Source of the DNA: Phycisphaeraceae bacterium
GTDB taxonomy: Bacteria > Planctomycetota > Phycisphaerae > Phycisphaerales > Phycisphaeraceae
DNA length: 17,720 nucleotides
Reading direction: 5' to 3'
Assembly: GCA_029260695.1 (NCBI GenBank)
Contig: JAJDCT010000143.1
Coordinates: 1-17,720, forward strand
Made by a program: the position numbers and the translations under genes. This document shows positions 1 through 6,751 of this stretch, one piece after another (the first letter of the stretch is position 1; every line of letters begins with the position of its first letter). The notes under the pieces are model-generated. The model saw nothing but the letters and a program-made list of their open reading frames with translations. It had not been told where the DNA came from and did no database searches.

Positions 1-72
1 CTGCTCGGCCGAGGTTACGGCTTTGAGGTCGGCGTCCGCTTCGGTTTGGATTTGATCGATTCTTTTCGGCAT
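1..72 (-). CDS. Start of a minus-strand gene, possibly PheS (partial)
   Basis: An ATG at 72 opens a reading frame of 24 codons that runs off the left edge without a stop. The peptide begins MPKRIDQIQTEADADLKAVT and continues SAEQ. This resembles the N-terminal coiled-coil start of phenylalanyl-tRNA synthetase alpha subunits, which often read like 'I..I..EAL..L..A...EELE'. That match is from memory and rests on few residues, so the name is tentative. The gene is divergent from the lysozyme gene at 341. No clear Shine-Dalgarno sequence is visible upstream of this ATG. It could be any protein with a short charged N-terminal helix. Confidence 0.4.
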   Translation of the reverse strand, partial: MPKRIDQIQTEADADLKAVTSAEQ

Positions 73-340
73 GGGGCTGGTAAGGATACACGATCGGACG
101 CGATTCGACGGGACTTATGTGCCATCCGGCACGACCGGCAAAGTCACCCTATCTCTGCGCGCGTGCGGTGCCGCGACACAGCCGTTGGCCTGGAGCAACA
201 TCCACCCCAAGCAGGGTTATCCGGACCCATAGTTGCTGAGGCGTAAGCGACTCAATAACAAGTATATACATCGATCGATGGGGTTCGGCACCGGGATTGA
301 AGCCTTAGTGGCATGGACGCCAAGCGTCCGGGAGTTGACT
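73..340. other. Divergent intergenic region with AT-rich palindromes
   Basis: This 268-base gap separates two divergent gene starts and must hold both promoters. No credible gene is seen; the open frame at about 46-246 has no family character. The most promoter-like stretch is AT-rich, around 253-270, and includes GTATATAC (262-269). It is followed by a perfect 12-base palindrome, CATCGATCGATG (269-280), which could be an operator or chance. No well-spaced -35 box was found. Confidence 0.35.
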
Positions 341-1072
341 ATGGATGCTGTTCTTCGAGTACCGCTAAGCCCAGCCACGACCCGCCGCTCAGACCGGAGA
401 TTGATCGCTGTGGCGGTGCTGCTTGTGGGCCTGATGCTTGTCTGCCAGCGAAACCCGGCAGCTCGTGTCTCGCCGCAGGCTCCGCTTGGGCCATCACCCG
501 TGGCAGCGCTGTCGGTGCCCGCGATGCCGCAGTTGCCGCCGGCCGTGTCCGAGCCGATGACAAGTGACGCGCAGTCTGAGCAGGCGGTGGCGCTGATAGA
601 TCGTGCGATGGACTTCATCGAGCCGTTCGAGGGCCGACGCCGCCGGGCATACGATGATTCAACCGGACACCGGACGGTCGGGGTGGGGTTCAACCTCGAT
701 CGGGCCGGCGCAGCAAGCGACATCAACAACCTGCTCACGGGCGTCAGCTACCGGGCGTTACTTCGTGGTGATCGTTCTTTAACCGACGCACAGATCGACG
801 TGCTATTCCGCCACGACACCCAGCGTGCGATCGACACAGCCCGCCGGCAGGTCGCCGGCTTCGACAGCCTGCCGATGGATGCTCAGCTGATCGTCATCGA
901 CATGACTTTCAACACCGGCTCGTTACACAAGTGGCGAAAGCTCCGCGCGGCACTCGCCCGGCAGGATTTCACCTCCGCCGCCGACGCCATGCACCGATCC
1001 CACTGGCGCCGCCAGACCGGCCAACGCGCCCAACGCCTGATCGAACTTATGCAAGGCTTGGCACAGGGATGA
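341..1072 (+). CDS. Membrane-anchored GH24 (T4-type) lysozyme
   Basis: Predicted 243-residue muramidase that hydrolyses peptidoglycan. Residues 1-20 are basic, 21-35 form a hydrophobic anchor (LIAVAVLLVGLMLVC), and about 36-80 are a Pro/Ala-rich linker. The catalytic domain spans about 83-243. The T4-lysozyme triad is visible with its exact spacing: E97 in PFEG, D106 in YDDS and T112 in HRTVGVG (E, then +9 Asp, +15 Thr). The DMTFNTG motif further on also fits the family. The frame is open to 233, but ATG 341 is preferred because GGGAG precedes it by about six bases and the anchor then sits at the N-terminus. The domain would face the periplasm. GH24 is best known from phages, yet no other phage gene is nearby, so a domesticated cell-wall enzyme or a lone remnant are both possible. 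Confidence 0.8.
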   Translation: MDAVLRVPLSPATTRRSDRRLIAVAVLLVGLMLVCQRNPAARVSPQAPLGPSPVAALSVPAMPQLPPAVSEPMTSDAQSEQAVALIDRAMDFIEPFEGRRRRAYDDSTGHRTVGVGFNLDRAGAASDINNLLTGVSYRALLRGDRSLTDAQIDVLFRHDTQRAIDTARRQVAGFDSLPMDAQLIVIDMTFNTGSLHKWRKLRAALARQDFTSAADAMHRSHWRRQTGQRAQRLIELMQGLAQG

Positions 1073-1075
1073 ATG

Positions 1076-1147
1076 TCGGGTGTCGGGTATCGTCCAACAC
1101 AGTCACGGGGAGATATCATCTCCCAACCCCCAACCCCCAACCCCCAA
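1076..1147. repeat. Heptad-repeat island with hairpin between convergent genes
   Basis: The element starts with two TCGGGTR heptads (TCGGGTG 1076-1082, TCGGGTA 1083-1089). A perfect 7-bp hairpin follows: GGGAGAT (1108-1114), loop ATC, ATCTCCC (1118-1124). It ends with three exact AACCCCC heptads (1125-1145). It fills the gap between the convergent lysozyme and purD ends. On the minus strand the heptads read as GGGGGTT repeats plus a final GGG, a four-tract G-quadruplex pattern that would lie in the purD 3' untranslated RNA. There is no U-run, so it is not a classical intrinsic terminator. Confidence 0.7.
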
Positions 1148-1159
1148 CAACCTATCAAC

Positions 1160-2464
1160 CTACATCACCCGGTACCCGATATCTGTGCGGTAGAACGCAC
1201 CGTCGAAGTGGATTTTTTCGCAAGCTGCGTTGGCTTTTTCCTGGGCCTGCTTGAGGTCTTCACCCATAGCACAGACACTCAGGACCCGGCCGCCGGCGGT
1301 GACCAGGGTGCCGTCATTCTTTAGCGCGGTCCCGGCGTGGAAGACCTTGATATCCGGGTCAGCCTCGGCGTCGTCGATGCCGGTGATGGGTTTGCCCGCT
1401 TCATATTCGCCGGGGTATCCACCGCTGGCGATCACAACGCAGCAGCAGCAGCGGGTGTCCCAACTCAAGTTGATATCACCGAGCGTGCCTTCACAAGTTG
1501 AGATCATGATGTCCACCAGATCGCCCTTGAGGCGCATCATCAGCGGCTGGCACTCCGGGTCGCCGAAGCGTGTGTTGAATTCCAAAACCTTGGGGCCGCC
1601 TGCGGTCAGCATCAGCCCGGCGTAGAGCACGCCCTTGAATTCCGTCCCGTCACGCCGCATCGCATCGACGATCGGGACCAGCACCTCGCCCTGGATCGTG
1701 CTCATCAGGTCGTCATCCACCAACGGCGTCGGGCAGTAAGCGCCCATCCCGCCGGTGTTCGGCCCGGTGTCGCGCTCGCCGACCTGCTTGTGGTCTTGCG
1801 TGGGGTCCAGGACGAAGATGTTTCGGCCGTCGACCAGCGCGAGGATCGAGACCTCTTGGCCGACCAGGCGTTCCTCGATGATGACGGTCCGGCCTGCTTC
1901 GCCGAAGTCCAGGTCGACCATGCACTGCTTGAGCCCATCCAGGGCCTGCTCGTTGTTGTCACAAACGATGACCCCCTTGCCCTTGGCGAGCCCCGCGGCC
2001 TTGACCACCACCGGGGTCTCACGATTCTCGACGTAGTTCACCGCCGCGTCGTAATCGGTAAAGGTCTTCGCATCCGCGGTGGGTACGCTGGTAGCCCGCA
2101 TCAGTTGCTTGCTGAAGACCTTGTCCGCTTCCAGCCGCGCCCCTGCCTGGACCGGGCCGAACACATGCCGGCCGGGCGCAGCCAGACGGTCCGCCAGCCC
2201 GCCGCACAACGGGTCTTCCGGGCCGATGACGACCAGGGAGATGTCGTTGTGTCGGCAGAAGTAGTCGATCGCGTCGGCGTGCTTGGTGTTGACCGGGTCG
2301 AAGGGCAGGTCGGTGAGGTTTTTGCCAAGCGAGGCCGTCCCGCCATTACCCGGCGCGAAGTAGAGCTTGCCACAGCGTTTGGACTGCTTGAGCTTGAACC
2401 CCAGCGCGTGCTCACGTCCGCCGGAGCCGAGGATCAGGGCGTTGACCTTGCTTTGTTTTGACAT
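1160..2464 (-). CDS. purD: Phosphoribosylamine--glycine ligase (GAR synthetase)
   Basis: 434 residues, a normal length. It joins glycine to 5-phosphoribosylamine using ATP, the second step of de novo purine synthesis, in the cytoplasm. The N-terminal domain carries GSGGREHAL (13-21). The ATP-grasp core includes VVVKAAGLAKGKGV (152-165), the EE of IIEERLVGQEVS (195-206), and the metal/ATP-binding EFNTRFGDPECQ (295-306). The C-terminal domain includes IASGGYPGEY and ends in FYRTDIGYRV. The ATG at 2464 fits the family N-terminus directly. One oddity is a run of four cysteines, 339-342, encoded by four TGC codons just before VVIASGGYPG. The gene is convergent with the lysozyme, and a terminator upstream isolates it from the barrel-protein gene. 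Confidence 0.96.
   Translation of the reverse strand: MSKQSKVNALILGSGGREHALGFKLKQSKRCGKLYFAPGNGGTASLGKNLTDLPFDPVNTKHADAIDYFCRHNDISLVVIGPEDPLCGGLADRLAAPGRHVFGPVQAGARLEADKVFSKQLMRATSVPTADAKTFTDYDAAVNYVENRETPVVVKAAGLAKGKGVIVCDNNEQALDGLKQCMVDLDFGEAGRTVIIEERLVGQEVSILALVDGRNIFVLDPTQDHKQVGERDTGPNTGGMGAYCPTPLVDDDLMSTIQGEVLVPIVDAMRRDGTEFKGVLYAGLMLTAGGPKVLEFNTRFGDPECQPLMMRLKGDLVDIMISTCEGTLGDINLSWDTRCCCCVVIASGGYPGEYEAGKPITGIDDAEADPDIKVFHAGTALKNDGTLVTAGGRVLSVCAMGEDLKQAQEKANAACEKIHFDGAFYRTDIGYRVM
1439..1450 (-). repeat. (TGC)4 microsatellite in purD
   Basis: Four consecutive TGC codons on the minus strand give Cys339-Cys342 of PurD. With the preceding CGC they make a CTG/CAG-type triplet tract, which can change length by slippage while keeping the frame. 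Confidence 0.8.
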
Positions 2465-2537
2465 AGGGCGGACAGGGTACCGGGTTGCGGGGATGGGGTC
2501 TAGAAAGGCTCAATTAGGTGCAGCGCAGTGCCACCTG

Positions 2538-2591
2538 GTTTAGCCCGGTCGGCCACGCCCGGTGTTCGCCGCGAGGCTGCGGTGGCTAAAC
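2538..2591. repeat. 54-bp imperfect palindrome upstream of purD
   Basis: GTTTAGCC (2538-2545) and GGCTAAAC (2584-2591) form a perfect 8-bp terminal inverted repeat. The interior continues to pair imperfectly: the GCC.CGC blocks on the left match GCG.GGC on the right. The size and shape resemble a REP or small MITE-like unit. It lies about 75-130 bases upstream of the purD start, so it may instead be a cis-regulatory stem in the purD leader. No second copy was seen in this window. Confidence 0.5.
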
Positions 2592-2649
2592 ATCTATCGT
2601 CGTGTTACAGATGATCTGCTGGAGGATGCGGGGATTTTAGTGGTGACCT

Positions 2650-2685
2650 AAAAAACAAGCCCGCGGGGTTAGCCGCGGGCTTGTT
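2650..2685 (-). terminator. Strong intrinsic terminator after the barrel-protein gene
   Basis: A perfect 13-bp stem, AACAAGCCCGCGG (2654-2666) with CCGCGGGCTTGTT (2673-2685) and a 6-base loop, is followed on the minus strand by six T (2655-2650). It lies about 27 bases past the stop at 2712 and separates that gene from purD. Confidence 0.93.
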
Positions 2686-2711
2686 GGGTAGATTTTGACG
2701 GAGGTTGTCGG

Positions 2712-4082
2712 TTAGTAATTCAGCGTGAGTTGCAGCCAGAACTTGGCGCGGTCCGCGAAGGCGGCGTCGCCGTTGTAGTAGGCGTACTTGGCGAGGACGG
2801 TGGCGTTGTCGGAGAGTTTCTTGCTCACGACGGCGTCAAACTCTTCGCCGAAGTCCCGGCTGCCCGTGTCGGGGTCGAACCAGTGGTAGACGGCCTTGCC
2901 CTTGAACCCGTCGGGCAGGTCGCCGCCGATGTAGATGTAGGTGTCTTCCAGGCCGTCCGCTGGGGTGGTCAGGAAGACGTCGGCCCAGCCGTTGAAGGCG
3001 TGCCCGGTCGCCAGGGGTGTGCGGAATGAGCCCATCCCGTCGTCGCTGCCGAGGACTTCCCAGCCGCCGCCGATGTAGCAGCCATGGTCGGTGATGTATT
3101 TCACATCGGCGAGGTAGTAGTGGGCGTCGTAGTTGTCGGTGTTGTCGCCGGTATCGGATTGGGTGGCGTAGGAGAAGACGTAGTTGATCTTAGGGCCTTC
3201 CGAGTCGCCTTTGAGGTTACGGGTCGCCTCGTAGCGTATGCCGTAGGTGTTGGATGAGTTGGCGTCTGCGGTGGCTTCGCCGTCGAAATCAAGCAGGTAG
3301 GCAAACCCGGTGATCTTGCCGAAGCTGGCGTCGTCGTAGGACAACCGGATGATGTGCGAGTCGGACTCGAAGTCTTTGTCGGCGTCGGGGCCGAAGATCC
3401 GGTTGACGTCCCAGATGTAGGCGTAGGTGCCTTCGATATGCTCGTGGGGCATGATATTGAGTCTGACGGCATCAAATGTCTGGTCGATCTGACGCCAGCC
3501 GACGTCCCCGACAAAGCGTTCGTTGTCGAGTTCGATACGCTGGCGGCCGACACGGATGCTGCTAGTCAGCTCCGGTATTTCGTAGTTTATGTAAATCTGA
3601 TTCAACCGGGTGTCTTCGATGTCAGAGATGTTGGTCTTGTCGGGTTGGTCGTTGGTCCCGCCCGCGTCGTAGAGGCTGTCGTCAGCGGAGCGGACGTCGA
3701 TGACTTCGATGTTGGCGATCAAGCCGTTGTGCTCACCTGTCTCGAAGCCCAGCCGGGTCCGCTCGGTGTAGGCCTGTCCGGTCCGCTTGCCTTCCTGGTC
3801 GGCGATCTCCGCCCGGCCACGGATATTCAGCGAGACCGTGCCGTTGGCGACCATGTTTTTCATGATGTCGTCAACCGAGGTGAGACCACTTAGTTCAAGT
3901 TCTTCGCTGTCGATTACGGTGACCGGCGATGACGAAGAAAAATCCTCGCCCCGCTTGGCGTGTACATTTGCCGTGACAGCGAGTGTTGTAAGTGTAGCCA
4001 AGGCCACATGTTTCGTGATTCGGGCGGTAAAAAGCTGGGGCCGAGGCCTTGGGCGTCGTCGGATTTGGGTGAGCTCAGTCAT
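2712..4082 (-). CDS. Outer-membrane beta-barrel (alginate-export-like porin) with TonB-plug-like N-terminus
   Basis: 456-residue predicted outer-membrane protein. An Arg-rich n-region and a hydrophobic stretch (about 25-40) precede a likely signal-peptidase site, VHA|KR (42/43). Residues 52-77 (SPVTVIDSEELELSG, then LTSVDDIMKNM) read like the opening of a TonB-dependent receptor plug. The rest is barrel-like, with alternating aromatic strands and motifs typical of alginate-export-type porins: GRQRIELDNERFVG, WRQ, and QTFDAVR. It ends LQLTLNY, with the terminal aromatic residue usual for barrel proteins. The substrate is unknown. An upstream ATG at 4091 is possible, but AAGGA lies about eight bases before the ATG at 4082, so 4082 is preferred. 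A strong terminator follows the gene. Confidence 0.72.
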   Translation of the reverse strand: MTELTQIRRRPRPRPQLFTARITKHVALATLTTLAVTANVHAKRGEDFSSSSPVTVIDSEELELSGLTSVDDIMKNMVANGTVSLNIRGRAEIADQEGKRTGQAYTERTRLGFETGEHNGLIANIEVIDVRSADDSLYDAGGTNDQPDKTNISDIEDTRLNQIYINYEIPELTSSIRVGRQRIELDNERFVGDVGWRQIDQTFDAVRLNIMPHEHIEGTYAYIWDVNRIFGPDADKDFESDSHIIRLSYDDASFGKITGFAYLLDFDGEATADANSSNTYGIRYEATRNLKGDSEGPKINYVFSYATQSDTGDNTDNYDAHYYLADVKYITDHGCYIGGGWEVLGSDDGMGSFRTPLATGHAFNGWADVFLTTPADGLEDTYIYIGGDLPDGFKGKAVYHWFDPDTGSRDFGEEFDAVVSKKLSDNATVLAKYAYYNGDAAFADRAKFWLQLTLNY

Positions 4083-4125
4083 GCGGTGCATCCTTGATCG
4101 AAAGGGAGGCGGTTGGGCTTGGGGT

Positions 4126-4153
4126 CATGCCCTGAGGTGGGGCCAAGGGCATG
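4126..4153 (-). promoter_or_regulatory. Inverted repeat in the barrel-protein 5' region
   Basis: CATGCCCT (4126-4133) and AGGGCATG (4146-4153) are a perfect 8-bp inverted repeat around a 12-base spacer, 44-71 bases upstream of the start at 4082. Just upstream on the minus strand, TTGGCG and CATATC are spaced 17 bases apart, a possible promoter that would place the hairpin near the 5' end of the mRNA. Operator or leader hairpin are both possible. Confidence 0.4.
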
Positions 4154-4462
4154 CACAAGACAATTAGATATGCACATCGGCGATCACCTCGCCAAAACGC
4201 CACATTGAGGGGGAAGGTATGAATTATCGGGTCGCTTGGGTGCGGGAGTCGTCTTGTTCCAGTTGCACCCAGCCCATGTCCTCGGGGCGAGTTTCTGCCT
4301 CGCTGGGCTCCCCGGAGCGTGACGGATGTAAGTGGAAAGAGAGCTGGTTTACATTGCAGGCAAGCCAGCGTGGCTATCTCCATGGCGGCTGTCTGGCAGA
4401 GAAGCCACCGGTAGCATTCGCGCGGCGGAGTACTTTATTGTTTGACTTCGTACTGAATTGGC
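4154..4462. other. Non-coding spacer with a two-part stem-loop
   Basis: No convincing gene is seen here; the short open frames on both strands lack family features. AGCCCA (4271-4276) pairs with TGGGCT (4304-4309). Directly inside its 3' arm, GCGAG (4287-4291) pairs with CTCGC (4299-4303). This makes a composite hairpin about 190-230 bases upstream of the barrel-protein start. No clear terminator for the chemotaxis gene was found. Confidence 0.3.
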
Positions 4463-6304
4463 CTAGCGATTTCGTCGTTCGGACTTGCCAGCCGGTGGAC
4501 CATCATCGCGGTGGCGGCGTTCTGGGATATCGAACTTGAACCTATTGACCAGCCCACGCAACTCCTGGGCCTTCTCCGACAGGGTGGTGGCCGACTGAGC
4601 CGCCTGGCCAGCACCCTCGGAGACCTGGCGAGTTACCGTGCTGACCGTCTGGACACTACGGCTGACCTGTTCCCCGGCCGCGGACTGCTGCTCGGCGGCG
4701 GCGGCGATCGACTGGACCATGCCCGATACGTCCTGGGCTGCCGAGACGATCTGCTCAAGGCTCTGGCCGGCCTGGGAGGCCCGTTCGACACCTTCGCTGA
4801 CCTGTTGGGTCCCCTTGTTCATTCGGCCGACCGCCTGATCGGTCTCGGTCTGGATCGCTTTGATCGACTCGCCGATCTCTTCGGTGGCCTTGGTCGTACG
4901 GTCAGCGAGTTTGCGCACTTCGTCCGCGACAACCGCAAATCCCCGCCCATGCTCCCCGGCTCGGGCCGCTTCGATCGCGGCGTTCAGGGCCAACAGATTC
5001 GTCTGATCTGCGATGTCGTTGATGACCTCGATGATCTGTCCGATCTGTTCGCCGCGCTTGCCTAACTCAGACACACTGGCGGCGCTGGAAGCGACGGCTT
5101 GGGAGATCATCTTCATATCGTCCACGGTCTGGCTGACCACCTCGCCGCCCTGCTCGGCGATCTGGCCGGACTCCTGGCTGCGTCCCGCGGCTTCCGCGCT
5201 CTTGCGTGCCACTTCGACCACGCTGGCGGACATCTGCTCCACCGCCGCAGAGATCTGGGTGATTTGTTGGTTCTGATCGCCCATCCCCTGGGCCTTCTCC
5301 TCGTTGGCACTGGCTATCTGGGAAGAGGCGTTTGTCACCTCGTCCGCAGCGACAGCGACTGAGGCAATCAGGTCGTGTACTTTCTCAACAAATTCGTTGA
5401 ACCACTTGCCCAGTTGTCCGATCTCGTCTTTGCGGCTCGCATTTACACGCTGCGTGAGGTCGCCTTCGCCTTCCGCGATGTCTCTGAACCGTTCGACCAT
5501 TTTCGTGATCGGGCGGGTGATCAGCTTGCGGATCAGCAGCCCGGAAATGCACAGCAGGACGGTGCCGCTGCAGAATATCCAAAGTATCACCGTCGTGCTG
5601 CCGGCCTTGGCCACGGCGCCGGCCTCTTCGAGGTCGATGTCCACGGCCACCGCGCCCATCAGGTCGTTCAACTGGAACGTGTGCCCGGTGTCCACCCCGG
5701 CTTTACGACGGGCCGCCATGATCTCGGACCGCTGCTCGATCTGATTATGGCAAGACACACACGACGCCCCGATCGCAGCGTCTGCTGTAACGAAACGCAA
5801 CACCTGTCGGCCGTCAACGCTCAGTACTTGGGTGTAGGGCTTCCAGCCTGAAAACCGCTTTTCGGGGGACAGCTCGCCGTTCTGCTTGGCCAGTTTTTCC
5901 TGTTCGAGAAGATTTTCAAAGCCGCTCTTGAGGAAGTCATCGCCAAGGGCGTTGCCGTCGTTCACATTCCACTGGCTGACCAGTTTGTAGCTGTACTCGT
6001 GCTGGTTGTTGCTGATCTCGTCGGCCACGCCCATGACGAACGTGGCGGGGAGTGGGACGTGAGGCGAATCGGGGTCTGCGCCTTCTTTGGCACCAAACTC
6101 CGTGCCCTTGAGCTTGCTGACAACCTTCTGGACATAGTGTTTGCGGTCGGTGACGACCTGCGTGGCGATCGTGGCGGCCATCTTCGTGGCCTGCAACTCG
6201 ATGATCTGTGCGTTGGTCCGCATGGTGATGACTACGACCAGAACGCCAAGCACCACGATCGGGGCCAGTACCAGTAACATCAGCTTCGTTGATAGATTGT
6301 TCAT
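4463..6304 (-). CDS. Methyl-accepting chemotaxis protein with a c-type heme sensor domain
   Basis: 613-residue inner-membrane receptor. TM1 spans about 8-28 and TM2 about 237-258, enclosing a periplasmic domain of about 208 residues. That domain contains CVSCH (182-186), a c-type heme-attachment motif, and resembles DUF3365/Tll0287-like heme domains. HAMP follows (about 259-311; [20 protein letters not shown]), then a long coiled-coil signalling domain. The conserved hairpin tip lies at about 427-463 ([20 protein letters not shown], then [19 protein letters not shown]). No C-terminal NWETF-type tether is present. It should pass signals to CheA/CheW; a covalent heme suggests sensing of redox state, O2 or NO, but the ligand is inference. 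AGGG lies about eight bases before the ATG. Nearby genes include no che or flagellar genes. Confidence 0.92.
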   Translation of the reverse strand: MNNLSTKLMLLVLAPIVVLGVLVVVITMRTNAQIIELQATKMAATIATQVVTDRKHYVQKVVSKLKGTEFGAKEGADPDSPHVPLPATFVMGVADEISNNQHEYSYKLVSQWNVNDGNALGDDFLKSGFENLLEQEKLAKQNGELSPEKRFSGWKPYTQVLSVDGRQVLRFVTADAAIGASCVSCHNQIEQRSEIMAARRKAGVDTGHTFQLNDLMGAVAVDIDLEEAGAVAKAGSTTVILWIFCSGTVLLCISGLLIRKLITRPITKMVERFRDIAEGEGDLTQRVNASRKDEIGQLGKWFNEFVEKVHDLIASVAVAADEVTNASSQIASANEEKAQGMGDQNQQITQISAAVEQMSASVVEVARKSAEAAGRSQESGQIAEQGGEVVSQTVDDMKMISQAVASSAASVSELGKRGEQIGQIIEVINDIADQTNLLALNAAIEAARAGEHGRGFAVVADEVRKLADRTTKATEEIGESIKAIQTETDQAVGRMNKGTQQVSEGVERASQAGQSLEQIVSAAQDVSGMVQSIAAAAEQQSAAGEQVSRSVQTVSTVTRQVSEGAGQAAQSATTLSEKAQELRGLVNRFKFDIPERRHRDDGPPAGKSERRNR

Positions 6305-6485
6305 GCCCGGACCCTTGCCTTTGTTTGAACGTCTTTAGTGTTTTCTGTCTTAACTTGAGTACCTGTGTGAGTGTAGCCCCCAACGGTGCTTCGGCATATA
6401 TAGATCAATGAATGAGATTAAACACGTAATAATGTATTAAGACACATGTTAGTGCTATTACGCCCTCTGGTTTTTGAGGTGGGTA
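6305..6485. promoter_or_regulatory. AT-rich leader/promoter region of the chemoreceptor gene
   Basis: No gene is seen. The stretch 6390-6470 is clearly richer in A+T than its surroundings and contains TATATA-like sequence (about 6396-6402) that could serve as a -10 element for the minus-strand gene starting at 6304. No convincing -35 box or flagellar-sigma promoter was found. Confidence 0.3.
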
Positions 6486-6663
6486 GATGGTTGCGAAACC
6501 ATCGGAGGATTGACCTGATGGATTGGGTAGAGGGTCTGATTATCAGACATCCTTGGGCCATCGAATAGATGGCGGCGCAGGTCAAGGCCCGGTGTATGTG
6601 CAGCGGAGGTTGGCCGGGGCTTAGGTGGGATGTCCCAGTAATTTAATATCGGACGTTTGTCCG
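6486..6663. ncRNA. Densely structured intergenic element, candidate RNA or multi-dyad control region
   Basis: Six inverted repeats lie in 178 bases. (1) GATGGTT/AACCATC (6486-6492/6497-6503) closes a GCGA loop, a GNRA tetraloop on the plus strand. (2) TTGACCTG/CAGGTCAA (6510-6517/6578-6585) encloses two further hairpins: (3) GTCTGAT-T-ATCAGAC (6534-6548) and (4) GCCATC-GAATA-GATGGC (6557-6573). (5) AAGGCCCGG pairs with CCGGGGCTT at 8 of 9 positions (6584-6592/6614-6622). (6) CGGAC-GTTT-GTCCG is at 6650-6663, with the dyad TGGGATGTCCCA (6626-6637) before it. Repeats 2-4 would form a three-way junction. The strand is unresolved. It lies 180-360 bases upstream of the heme chemoreceptor start. 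It matches no riboswitch consensus that I recognise. Confidence 0.4.
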
Positions 6664-6751
6664 TTACTTTTTGCGGCCTGGTTTGAGCCCTCGAAAATCG
6701 CAGCGTATGAACCCGGGTATGGGTCTATGAATTGAACGGATGAATGAGGGT

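Noticed and set aside
46..246. 66-codon plus-strand frame at the left end
   Set aside because: No family features and no ribosome site; it overlaps the divergent gene start at 72 and the promoter region.
4075..4383. 102-codon minus-strand frame upstream of the barrel protein
   Set aside because: It overlaps the barrel-protein start in another frame and contains no family motif; the region is better read as a leader.
4219..4539. 106-codon plus-strand frame between the barrel protein and the chemoreceptor
   Set aside because: Composition is irregular, there is no recognisable domain, and it overlaps the end of the chemoreceptor gene antisense.
6510..6585. Possible hammerhead ribozyme (CTGATG followed by GAA within a three-way junction)
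   Set aside because: The core would need CUGANGA followed by GAAA; here it is CTGATGG, and the second core strand is absent, so the resemblance is superficial.
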